Of a DNA stretch of 64,000 nt, positions 15,001-24,698 are shown in pieces (the stretch's first letter is position 1; each line of letters begins with the position of its first letter). Source of the DNA: Trebouxia sp. TZW2008 (Eukaryota > Chlorophyta > Trebouxiophyceae > Trebouxiales > Trebouxiaceae); the NCBI GenBank assembly GCA_002118135.1, contig BDIU01000349.1, positions 43,735 to 107,734 on the forward strand. The letters are read 5' to 3'. Position numbers and translations under genes: made by a program. Under the pieces are notes generated by a model. The model was not told the origin of the DNA. It saw only the letters and a program-made list of their open reading frames with translations, and ran no database searches.

Positions 15001-18000
15001 AGCAAGTAGTACCACTTCATGGACGATCCTAGCAATGCCTGATGAATGTCTAGCTGACAACCTGAACCACCCCCACTATTGCTGCACTACATGATACTCT
15101 CCTTGGCGTCCCATGCCTACTTGTTGGCACCATTAGCCAGCCTACTTGCCCTGCCTGCTTGAATGATTGAAATGCAGAAAGTTTCATGATTACGCGGATT
15201 GAACGAGGCTCAGCAGAGCCCTTTCCAAGACATTGCAAACGCCAGTGACGAGCAGCAGCAGCTATCAGACAAGCTGGAGTCTTTGCATGGCTAGCTTGAG
15301 GCCTGCCAGAGCATCACCAATGTCAGCAACAATGTATTGGGTGTGTGCTCAGGCTTAATGAGGCCCAGCAGAGCGCTTTCCAGGACATCACAAACGTTGC
15401 CAAAGAGCGGCGGCAGCTGTCAGATGAGCTGGAGTCCTTGCGCAGTCAGTTCAAGGCCTACCAGAGGGTCAAGACCCGTGAGATCTCTTCACTGGATCAC
15501 AGAGTGCGCATCTTGCTGCAGAGCCAGGCTGTTGCCGGCACCATGCGGCCAGATGAGTTGCCAAGCGCCTCTGCTGCTGCTGCTACGGCTGGGCAGCACA
15601 AGCCTGTGTCTGTAAGGTATGCTGCTTAGTTTCAATGCTACATTGTTCTGCTGGCTGTATACTGACCATTGAGCTTGACTCTGGCCTGTGAATGGCACAC
15701 TGCGGCCAAAAGAGCTGCCAACCGCCTCTGCTGCTGCTGCTGTTGCTGCTTGCTTGCAAGATACGTGCAACCAGCAAATGCTGCATGTTCACAGTCCAAG
15801 CGAGCTGGTGTCTGCATTGCAGGCCTGTCAAGAAGAGTGCCGCAGCCCACCATGGCAAGTCAGTCTTTGATGACAGCCTAACAGAGTCGGATGCCGGCAC
15901 CAGCGCTGCCTCAGACAATGAAGATTTGTTCCCTGCGTTGTACCAGGCGCCCTTGGCTGGCCTCATGTCAAAAGGTATTTGACAGCTGTAGGTGATTGTG
16001 TGTGACACACATGTTCTTCTGCACAATTCCCGTCAGGCAGGAGAAGGCCAACTATCCCTTTCATGGCAAGCATGCATGATAGTACGCACGACACACAAGC
16101 AGTGATGTACAACACTGTCATGTTGGACGTGTGCAAGTGCCTTGAGCATGTTCAGCACAGCATGGAACAATCAGGCCATACACCACACTCAGCAACATGC
16201 TGCACTTGTTGCTATTTGCCCAGTATGCAAGGCGCAGCCTGCTAGCCTCACCACTGACAGCTAACATTCCTTACACAGCCAAAACGCAGCCAAACATAGC
16301 CAACACAGCCAAATGCAAATTCTGTATGCTGGACGTGCAGGCAAGGTGCAGCATGCCAGCCTGACCGCAGCAGCAGAGGTGGGCATGGCTTTGGAAAGCG
16401 AAGCTGTGGCCTCAGCAGTCCGGGAAGCTGACTTTGAGCGTATGCAGCGGGAAGCTGCTGAGGCAGGTGTAGCCAGCCTGCAGGATGCGCTGGAGAAGCT
16501 GAGGCAAAAGCTGAAGACAGCACAGGTTAGCTGGATGATGTTGACATTTGATGTCAAGCTTTGCTGCTCAAGAGCTATCAATATGACAATGCTTGCTTGC
16601 TGGCGTAGAACTTGTCAAAAGTTTGAAATGTGCTGCCTGACATGCATAGAGCTTGACAAAGATTTGAACACAAAGTCCTCTTGGCAACAGCTGATAAGCT
16701 CTGTTTGAGTTGAGTGGTGTCCAAGCCTTGCAGAGCAAGTCTGAAGACGTTTTCCCATGACATCTGTAGAAGGACGCACATCACACTGGTACAATGAGTG
16801 TCCCTTTGTGTGACCCAGCTGGTGGAACCTCCTGTAGACTGTGAAACCCTGGTGCAGAGGGAAGCAAGGGCAGCCAAGGATTTGGCGTCTAGCAGCGCGG
16901 CGCAAGCAGCTGGTGCTCAAGCCGACCAACAGGGCCTGCAGCAGCTTCAGGAGCAGCTGCTGGCCAGCCAGGAAGCCCTCAAGGCAGCTAAGGCAGAGAG
17001 CGCTCGCCGCTTGAAGAGTCTGCAGTCACTACAGCAGCAGGTGTGGGATGTGTCACATTTTGAGCACACTGCTGACCCAGTCATACGCACAACTCATGAC
17101 CACAATGGTACATAGCAGGCAAGACGTGCATTTGCTGCAGCAGCAGGTACATGTTATGCCCAATGCATGCTTTAGCGCTGGCTTCACTGCATGCATGACA
17201 CGGCACACTTCAGGAGCGCGGTGATTCATAGCCACACAGAAACAGAGCATGCAGTACAAACAAAACAGAAGCAAGAGCTAAGAATCATTCAGGCATAATG
17301 TGAGTGAGGAGCACCTTGCTGTGCAACTGCATTCTCATCCAAGAATGGCTCGCTGGATGTACTGCTGCAAGGCACTCTCTGATTGAGGTGACTCGCCACA
17401 GGGAGGTCAAGGGGCGTATTTGGGGGCCAATGCAGCCTTTCTGAATGGTGTGTCAGTTGTGCCGCTGTTGTGAGTCTTGCTGCAAGAGGCTTTCTGGGCT
17501 GCTGGTGGATGAGAGACCCCACCTGATGGCCAATAACACCTTGCTGGCTGGTGGCTTTTTTGCACATACCTTTTGCTGCAGAATGCTGTCTGACTGGACT
17601 GACCAAAGCTGTCCTGTGACTGCCCACAGGGGGGCGACGGGCCCCACTTGGTGGCAAATGCTGCCTTCCTGGCTGAGAAGACAGCCAAGGAAGGGGCAGA
17701 GGCCAAGCTGGCCACCCTGCGCCGCACCACTGCCCACAAGGATGATCTCCTCAAGACCCTCAAAACCAAGGCATGAACAAATTGCTGCATCCATATGCTG
17801 CACTTCGAAGCAATAGCCACGTCTCCATGCTCATTGGTCTTGCTTGTTTTGCGCGCTCTGCACCATTGCCTGCAAGGACAACCTTTTCAAGACCCACAAC
17901 ATCAAGGTGTGGACAACTTGATGCATCCAGAGGCTGCAAATTGAAGCAGTAGCCATGCCTGCATGCTGACCGGTCTTGCCCAAACTCAACCATGCATGCT

Positions 18001-21000
18001 TCTGTGACACAAGTCAAAAAAGTGCCCAAGAGCAGGGCACATCGTTAGGCCAATGGTGCGCCTGCATGCCCAGATCTGGCAAAGCAGTCAGCCAGTTCAG
18101 ACAGCCTGTGGGTCAGTACAACAAGAGCTGCAGTCCAGTTCAAGACAAAAAGGAAACACACAAAAAAGAGTATGAAACTTAGTTGGAGAAAAAGTACTCA
18201 TGCAGGTAGATGAGTGAAAGTCAGCAGCGTGCAGCGCAAAGGCTGCAGACTACTTGCTGTAAAAATGTCACAAAAGCTGCATCCCCCGATGAGAAAACCC
18301 TAGTACGCAGCAGACAAGGCAACATAAGCTGTTTCGAGTTACGTGCAGGTGGATGAGCTGGAGGCGGCAGTGCGCAGTGCCAAGGCTGCAGACCACTCGC
18401 TGGAGGCGCAGGCGGCTGAGTCAAGAGTGCGCTCCCTGCAAGGCAGCCTCAGCCGCAAGGAGGACACCCTCAGGGAGCTCAGAGAGCGCATGGACCAGGC
18501 CTGCAGGTACAATTACACTTGTGCATCACACATCATAGTCATGTTGTCATCAACGTGCCATTAAGAAGTTTACAATTCTGCGTCACACATAACAGGCATG
18601 TTATCAGCACCATGCCAGTAAGGAGGAGCCTGGGAATGTCCCGGCTGCCTGCAGTGAAGGCCAAGCCTTTGAGTCTTGTATATCCTGCTGACTGCTTGCC
18701 ACCGTCAGCCTTGTGGTACCTAAGTCATGTGTTATGTCAATCACGCACTAACACTGGTACTTCTGCAATGTGCCTTTTGCTGTGTCAGTATGAAAACCTA
18801 GATCGTGTCAAAACAGCTTGATGTTTGGAGCAGGCCTTCAAGTATTGTCGCAGCTGACGGCAAGCTCACGCCAATGATGACCTGTCATGATCTTTGCAGG
18901 TCTGCCCAAGAGAAGGGTGCTCAGGAGGAAGCTGAGCGGCAGGCAGCGGCCGTGAAGAAGATTAAGGCGGACGTAGCTCGCAAGGAGTGCATCATCAAAG
19001 TCATGCAGACCGAGTTGGAAAAGGTATATCTTGCTATGTACATGTTCACGTGTCACAGCTTAAAACTCATGAACTTGTGAATGCAGAGGAAGCATCAATG
19101 CTTTCAGCAACCAGTTACAAATGCTTGCAACAGTGTTAAAATTGCGCTCAGTGTGATAGACAGCGACCCACTAAAACCATGGGACTGCAGCAATGTGAAT
19201 GATTGATGCGCAGACGATGTTACTTGCCTTTAATCAAAGGCGCAAACAATAGCACTTGAGCACAAACCCGGGATTCTGGATTAAAAGAATGGCATCCCTT
19301 CATGGTGAGTGTGCGGGCTCACCTAACGAGGTGTACTCGGCTCCAATCAACCAGTAGAGCTCTGGTACAATTCTGCAGGTCCAACAAGAGCTTGCCCAGA
19401 CAGAGATATCTGCCCAAGAGGCAGCTCAACAACAGGACCAGCATGCCCGCCACGGCTCAAGTGCTGCAAGCCTAGCAGCTGTGAGGCAACAGGCACGAGT
19501 TGTGCTGGCAGCCATGCACAGCCTGGCCAAGCTGGCACTGAAAGCATCAGCTGCCATGTCAGCTGCAGCGACGTCACTCACTGCACCTGAATGCATGCCA
19601 TCTGCTCAGGTAAGCTGTGTGTCATTTCACTGTAGCTGAGTGTATGGCAGCCATCACGCAAGCTGCATATTAGTTGCATGCAGTGCGGTCACCATGCAAG
19701 CTGCAGCATCATTCCTGATTGCGCCTGACTGCATGCCGTCTGCCCAGGTGAGCTTGTGCATCAGTGAGCTATATTTGGTTTAGCTCATCACAACCAGCTA
19801 TGTTTTTGTGATGTCAGACAACAGCAGTCATGTTGTTACTGACAGGCTTTTCAACTCTACACATTGAGGACCACTCAACAGCTTCTGAGCGCACTTATGA
19901 TAGCTGTAATAGCAGAACAGTTCAGAGTTTAGAGTCATGTTGTATGGTGAGGTGCAAGAGATAATGTTGTGTTTGCAGAATGATGTGAGCGCTGCCGCTG
20001 TGGCTAAGATGGTAGACATGAGCCTGGAAGAGGTGGCAGACCTGCTGGGAGGGGCTTCAGGAAACAGCCCTTCAGACACTGATACTGCACTTTTGGCAAA
20101 GGAGACAGCGCAAGTGTTGCTGCAGCTGGAGGCTGCCCTTTGTACAGGTTGGTTGCACTTGTTCCCTCTGCAATTTTTTTGACGACACCTGCCGTCAACA
20201 TCTTGACTTGCATCTGTACTGCCTTTTGGGCACTTGTGGAGTCGACCTCTTACCTGCGTTTGTCATTATCTCTTGATGACGCCCGGAGTTGACCTCTTAC
20301 CTGATGGTTGAACAGCTGGTTTCAGCCTGTGTCTATTGCTATTCTCTGGTAATGGCTGCTTTTGACCTTTTGCCTTGACAACACCATGCCTATTTGGCGC
20401 TGCAAGAAAACAGTCATGCATCTTCATGGGTCATTGGCCAATCTTGAAGCCAGCATGGTGCTTGTCGTTGTGTAAACCTATACTTTGACTTGTCCCTGAA
20501 AGGTTGCGTGCTGCACAAAGCTCCTAGCAGAGAGGCAGATAATGCAAAATAGGCAACTCAGAAGCTGATTGATCTCAAATGTTGGTGCGCCGCAGGCTCA
20601 GGCAGGAGTGCATCCCCTCACAAGCACAGCAGCAATCAGGAGGACACTCAAGCTCTGGATGACCTGCTGCTAGGGATTCAGCAGCAAGCCTCAAGGTAGC
20701 CCAATGGCCATGCGTGGCAGTTCAGTAAGCGCATAGACTGCTCAGCTTGCAGCTATATTGAATGCAAGCGTTCATGGTGTTCTGCTTAAGTCCAATGCAT
20801 TTAGGCTGAGCCATGCGGACCTGTTCCCTACAGATGCAAGCAGAACACTTAGTGTGTGCATTGCAGGGCTGAGACCATGCTTGCAGAAGCTCTGTCCACT
20901 GCCAGTGCACCAAAACAGACAAGCATGCAAATCAGTGCCCAACATAGCAGGCGTAGGAAGAAAGCAGCTTTGGACCCAGTAGCAAAACTGGAGGAAGATC

Positions 21001-21050
21001 TGCTTCGTGCATCGCATGGCATTGAAGCTGAAATGTACCAGGATCTGTGA
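1..21050 (+). CDS. giant coiled-coil protein, 5' partial, 37 exons read
   Basis: Not assigned to a family. Exons read in one continuous frame: 320-525, 868-1003, 1441-1540, 1771-2161, 2564-2820, 3083-3321, 3593-3714, 3941-4044, 4405-4639, 5028-5103, 5500-6158, 6768-7135, 7239-7442, 7848-8042, 8618-9041, 9595-9774, 10017-10186, 10661-10795, 11074-11361, 11867-12022, 12454-12617, 13040-13125, 13278-13389, 13659-13752, 14064-14201, 14518-14666, 15353-15616, 15823-15974, 16341-16525, 16819-17040, 17630-17770, 18349-18506, 18900-19023, 19379-19609, 19979-20147, 20596-20695, 20867-21050 (TGA). All phases match, giving about 2,438 residues after an unseen N-terminus. The sequence is rich in Ala, Gln, Glu, Leu, Lys and Arg with long heptad stretches (for example exons 14, 19-23 and 29-33). 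Low-complexity Ser/Pro/Gln segments interrupt it in exons 11, 15 and 17. A short non-coiled helical region in exons 34-35 contains MSLEEVADLLGG. A centrosomal, basal-body, golgin-like or cytoskeletal scaffold is possible; no diagnostic domain is visible. The exon 12 end and the exon 2 and 31 GC donors are the weakest calls. Confidence 0.85.
1771..2070 (+). repeat. 150-bp in-frame tandem duplication inside exon 4 of the coiled-coil gene
   Basis: Two units, 1771-1920 and 1921-2070, begin with the same GCACAGGCTCATGCAGACGA and are nearly identical. The unit is exactly 50 codons and the frame runs through both, adding a second copy of a coiled-coil segment (AQAHADEHISLQARRLATV...). Each unit is preceded by AG (TATAG, then TGCATGCAG), so the second acceptor could also skip the first copy without a frameshift. 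Confidence 0.9.
8141..8207 (+). repeat. intronic copy of the exon 14 3' edge plus donor
   Basis: The end of exon 14 (about 7978-8042, RVANLTRVNNQLKEE...) recurs 164 bp downstream inside the intron, with a few substitutions and again followed by CAG-GT. It is the same type of exon-edge duplication seen elsewhere in this window. Confidence 0.85.
9361..9595 (+). repeat. degenerate intronic copies of the exon 16 5' region
   Basis: Around 9361-9430 the intron resembles exon 16 interior (CAGCCAGKGARGCCAAR, GTGAGTCAA or CTGAGTCAA, then GGCAGCAGCAGCGGTGGCCACCTC). At about 9527-9545 it resembles the exon 16 start (ACAGAGGCAGCAGTCC against GCAGAGGCAGCTGTGCC). These are diverged duplicates upstream of the real acceptor at 9594. 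Confidence 0.65.
10854..11011 (+). repeat. 62-bp perfect direct repeat in an intron, 96 bp apart
   Basis: Positions 10854-10915 and 10950-11011 are identical over 62 bp, beginning CTTACCTTGTTTACCTTG. It lies in the intron between exons 18 and 19 of the coiled-coil gene. Perfect identity points to a recent duplication. Confidence 0.93.
15190..15300 (+). repeat. intronic copy of the exon 27 5' region
   Basis: The segment GAGGCTCAGCAGAGCCCTTT... at 15205 matches exon 27 at 15360 (GAGGCCCAGCAGAGCGCTTT...) for about 85 bp, offset 155 bp. It lies upstream of the real acceptor at 15352. A shorter third trace follows at about 15296-15335. Confidence 0.85.
15695..15760 (+). repeat. intronic copy of the exon 27 3' region
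   Basis: GCGGCCAAAAGAGCTGCCAA...CCTCTGCTGCTGCTGCTG at 15702 repeats exon 27 sequence at 15545 (GCGGCCAGATGAGTTGCCAA...), offset 157 bp. Exon 27 therefore has edge copies in both flanking introns. Confidence 0.85.
17405..17560 (+). repeat. two intronic copies of the exon 31 5' region
   Basis: Segments near 17410-17450 and 17508-17555 resemble the start of exon 31 (17633-17690). The CCCCAC core lies at 17517 and at 17642, 125 bp apart. Both copies lie upstream of the real acceptor at 17629. Confidence 0.7.
17865..17910 (+). repeat. intronic copy of the exon 31 3' edge; the copy keeps GT while the real end reads GC
   Basis: The exon 31 end (17732-17770, GCCCACAAGGATGATCTCCT...) recurs at 17868-17906, offset 136 bp, and the similarity runs on into the downstream intron. 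The copy reads AAG-GTGTGG at the junction, whereas the exon itself reads AAG-GCATGA. Confidence 0.8.
18200..18262 (+). repeat. intronic copy of the exon 32 5' edge
   Basis: TGCAGGTAGATGAG at 18201 and the following ~50 bp match the acceptor and start of exon 32 (TGCAGGTGGATGAG at 18344), offset 143 bp. The copy carries an in-frame TGA early on, so it is unlikely to be used as an exon. Confidence 0.8.
19700..19750 (+). repeat. intronic copy of the exon 34 3' edge plus donor
   Basis: GCATGCCGTCTGCCCAG followed by GTGAGC (donor at 19748) copies the end of exon 34, GCATGCCATCTGCTCAG followed by GTAAGC (donor at 19610), offset 138 bp. Confidence 0.85.
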
Positions 21051-21911
21051 TTGGCTGTACCTGAATGTTGAACTTCATAATGATGAACTTCAAAAGTCAG
21101 TGCTTTTTGCTGACTGAAGTGTTATGTCACCGATGTCAGGGTGTGACTGTGTGTCTGATTTTGCTCCAGTCCTAGACTGTATTGTATGTAAAGGTTTTAT
21201 GAAAATGGCATTGCCGTGACCGCTCGCACAAAATCATTGGTGATTCACAATCGTCTTGCATAACGCAACATCAACGGTTGATGTTGCTGTCTCACTGCGT
21301 CAGTGACTTTCGCAGCAAATGAAAAGTTGTCCTGTCAATTTGCAGCTCTTGTTACTTGGAAATACACTACAAGGCATCAAAGGCTGAGCTGCCATACATA
21401 CTGGCCATCATGTGCTTGATGCACAGTAAATGTTACTAGACTAGACCAAACGAGCTGAACATGCGGCTGCAGCACCACCGCACTGTCTGACAATATGCTC
21501 CTTGGCAGTGCAGGAACAACTGATACTTATGTGTCTCGATCACTGTGAGGAAATTGATGTTTCAAGCTAACATGCTGACATTTATATTGTGTTGAAGCAC
21601 CCAAGGCTCTGAGAGCTGCAGGCCCTGTCCTTGTGCTCGCTGAAAGTACACTGTGAAAGCAGTGACTGTATCGCTTGTTTCCTGAGGCTCCCTGTCAGGT
21701 ATGGCACTTTCCTCGTACTATACTTAGCTAGCTAGAAGCGTGCTGTGCAGCCGTTCCACACGTCTGATCTATCGTCGCAGTGTTGCTGTTTGTATACAAA
21801 AGCCTCAAGTTTGTTGCCGCCGTGCTGGTGCCGGCTTCGACGACGTGATTGACTCCTGCCCTGCAGGTTTGACAATGCGGACTAAATGAAGCTGGCAAAC
21901 CGTCCCGACAG
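21051..21911. other. intergenic region plus an unresolved 5' end of the F-box/LRR locus
   Basis: This holds the 3' UTR of the coiled-coil gene. No convincing ORF is seen. A candidate 45-bp intron (GT at 21867, AG at 21910-21911) precedes the F-box frame, but no ATG-led upstream exon could be read. The frame of the downstream gene has a TGA at 21887-21889 and no ATG between it and the F-box. Confidence 0.6.
21187..21191 (+). terminator. TGTAA poly(A) signal
   Basis: TGTAA lies 137 nt after the coiled-coil stop codon. TGTAA is the usual chlorophyte polyadenylation signal. Confidence 0.6.
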
Positions 21912-23746
21912 AGGTGCTAAGACGTGCAGTTGAGCTGCAGCCAGATGGTTTGGACAACTGCGCTGCTTCTGTCGCCTGCAAGGCTTGGCAAGTGGCCCTG
22001 GCAGGCAGCGCAGCCGATTCCATCTATCTGCATGCCAGAACAGACAGTCAAGAGCAACTTTGGCAGCGTCTATTGTCTTCGAGGTCCAGCATCAAAAGCT
22101 TAGACCTAGTGCGTGCAGCTTCCTGGAGTAGCAACGATTGGTTCACACTACAGCGGTCAAAGCACGCGGCTCAGACCACTCTTGAAAGCATCCCCACAGC
22201 CTGCAGATCTTTGACACTAAGCGAGTTTTGCTCCCATTACCTGGCACTGTATGTCCAAAAAGCGCCAAAGCTAGAAAAGCTCTCCTTTGAGTGGGGCATT
22301 GCCTCTGAAGGGTCGACTCAGATGCACACCATGCCGGACTTGACCCCGTTTTGCTGCCTGACAGAGCTGGATGTGCAGATGGAGAACGATGAGAATGGTG
22401 ACATGTGTGCTCAGCTTGTCAAGCGTTGCCCAGTGTCTCTACAGAGCCTGAAGCTACATGCTTTTAGCTCTGAGCCTGAGGATGACCAGCCAAAAGCTGG
22501 CTTGCGGGCTCTGGACCTGCTTGAGCACTACCTTCCAGCTCTTACACAACTTCACCTTCCAACCTGTTTTGTGACTATTCTTGAAGACAACATCACCTGT
22601 CTTGGTAAGCTCAGCAGTCTGAGTCTCACAAACAGCGCGGTGTATGGGGCCAAATCACTTCACTTTGAGCGCCTGACTGCCCTCACACATCTTGACCTCA
22701 CATACACATTGTTCTACTGGGAGGATGCTTTTGCTGACTTCTTGGACAGTTTCAGAGCTTGGCCTGGTTTGCTTGTTCTGAAAACGACTGGTTGCAGTTC
22801 GTTTGAGGGAACTGTTTGTGTTGTTCTTGGCAAAGTGAGAGAAGCACACGTGCACTATCCTGTTCGCTTCGAATTCACAGACACATGTCAAATGCAACTC
22901 TAAATGAGGGCCATTCTGCCCTTGACTGAAATGGAACCGTTTCGTTCCTGGTTGCCCAGCGACAGTGCTGCATCTCAAAAGCTTGTAGCTGGGCTGGAGC
23001 TTGAATCATGTGTCAGTCAAGATGCAGTTGTCAGGTCGATGCTGCAGCTCAGCGTGGACTTCCCAAACTTGCGCAGCATTTGCGTGTTTGGCCATGCTTC
23101 CTTGCTTCGACCCCACGCCATGCCCAGTCTTGAGGCACAGACATTCTTGCACCTGACTGAGCTTTGTCTGCAGGGATTTGGGTGCTCTACATATGATCTG
23201 CAGTGTCTCTTGTCTTTGCTCGATTCGAGCCTTTTCTGCATGGACGCACACTATCATGTGGACTGTGTTTTGTTGCCTACAAGTTTGACAGGACTCTCAA
23301 TTACAGGGTGTGGCTTGATCAATTCTGGTACTCAGCAAAACTTGCTTGACCTTGCTTGCCTTTCTGAGATCATTTTGAGCTTTGACGGTGCAGAGCAAGA
23401 GCCTCAAGCTTGGCGTCTGGTCCTGCCCAGACTACCTTGTGGTGTTCGTAATTTGACTCTGCCCGTATCAGCAGCCATGCAGCAAGTCATTGACTGGACC
23501 AACTTAAGCGAATGTCGTAGCTTGCGTCATGTGACTCTCAAGTGTCTGCCTTGCCATGGCAGCTCACTTGACACGTCACTCAGGTCCCTACCTAAACTGA
23601 CCGTGGTTGCCGATATGATCAATTTGAAAGCTTGTGATGATCCTCAAGACAGACTGCCTCATGGTCAAGGCAGCAGAACAATATCAATCAGCGATATCCC
23701 CGCTTGGCGAAATGACCGGTACTTTCCAGAGCTGCATCAGATGTAG
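21912..23746 (+). pseudogene. F-box/leucine-rich-repeat protein locus with an in-frame TAA and no visible start
   Basis: One frame of 611 codons runs from 21914 to 23746 and is broken only by TAA at 22901-22903, followed directly by ATG at 22904 in the same frame. The N-terminus reads as an F-box (VPTEVLRRAVELQPDGL, then CKAWQVAL). The rest has irregular leucine-rich repeats (LQSLKLHAF, LSSLSLTNS, LTHLDLTYT, then RSICVF, LTELCLQGF, LTGLSITGCG) on both sides of the stop. F-box/LRR proteins act as SCF ubiquitin-ligase adaptors. Both halves keep coding character, so the break is recent, a sequence error, or an unrecognised splice. Two ORFs would be the alternative, but the second lacks an F-box. 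TGTAA lies 69 nt past the final TAG. Confidence 0.65.
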
Positions 23747-24698
23747 AATGCAATGCTCCAAATGCTGATAGCAACTTCTGACTGCAAGGCAGATTTATTT
23801 GTACTAATTGTTGATGTAACATTGCTACAATGTGCAAGCATTCTGCCATTGCTCAAGGCTGGCATGTGCCTTCCTGCTGCAGCTACTGCCGCACCCTTGC
23901 ACATGATTTATGAAAACGTATGATTACTTGAAAATGTACAATATGTGGTGTGCGTACGAGGCGTGTGGGCCGCAGTGCGTTTCGAAGTTCATCTCTGAGA
24001 CTTGCAGCAGATGCTGTCAGTGCACATGCTCGACAATATGCAGTATTTCTGAAGAGCCGCTGTCTGCATCTGTAGCTGCAACCTTTAAGATTGATAAAGG
24101 TCAATTTCATGCCCATTGCATCACCTTCAGCATTGTTAACCACTCAATGATACAGATCGTATGAAACCCATGGCGCCGCATCACTTTGCATGCATCATGA
24201 GCTTTACATGATACCAGAGTATACCAAGCTTTGTCGTGCAGAGGAGAGCATCTTCTTATGAAAGTCAGACATGATGGAGGTTGCGTTGCTGACTTCAAGC
24301 AGGGCTCTGAGCGCTTGTACACTTCCGATCAACTCTGCTGAAGCACACCGATAGCTGACAGCAAGATCGCATATTGCATTACATGATGAGCTTGGACTCA
24401 GCATGAATTCCAGGATCACAGTATTGGCAAATATCGATAATCAGTGTCTTTTGCAAACGATTTGGAAACGCAGTAATTGACAGCATGTCAGCAGAAGAGC
24501 CTTTGCTGATGTTGATTTGCATGTATCGCAATATTGCCAGCACACAGCTGTCAGCTGCTTCTGGACACACACAACAGCAGTATCGAGCGCGAGCCATAAA
24601 TGTTCAAGCTCTCATGACAATGGTGGCTGTGCTAGTCGTAGCAACAGCAGCAAATGCTGCCAGCAGGTGTGTCTGCGTCACCAGACGATAAACGCATC
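23747..24698. other. intergenic, convergent gene ends
   Basis: This lies between the 3' ends of the F-box/LRR locus (plus) and HMCES (minus). Only short unsupported ORFs are present and no repeat structure was noticed. Confidence 0.6.
23815..23819 (+). terminator. TGTAA poly(A) signal
   Basis: TGTAA lies 69 nt downstream of the F-box/LRR stop at 23746. Confidence 0.6.

Noticed and set aside
1..21050. CEP290, centlein or another named centrosomal protein
   Set aside because: Size and a few coiled-coil phrases are suggestive, but coiled-coil similarity is not diagnostic and no unique motif was found.
22904..23746. An independent second gene starting at the ATG right after the TAA
   Set aside because: It shares frame and LRR style with the upstream ORF and lacks its own promoter space; better seen as one interrupted gene.
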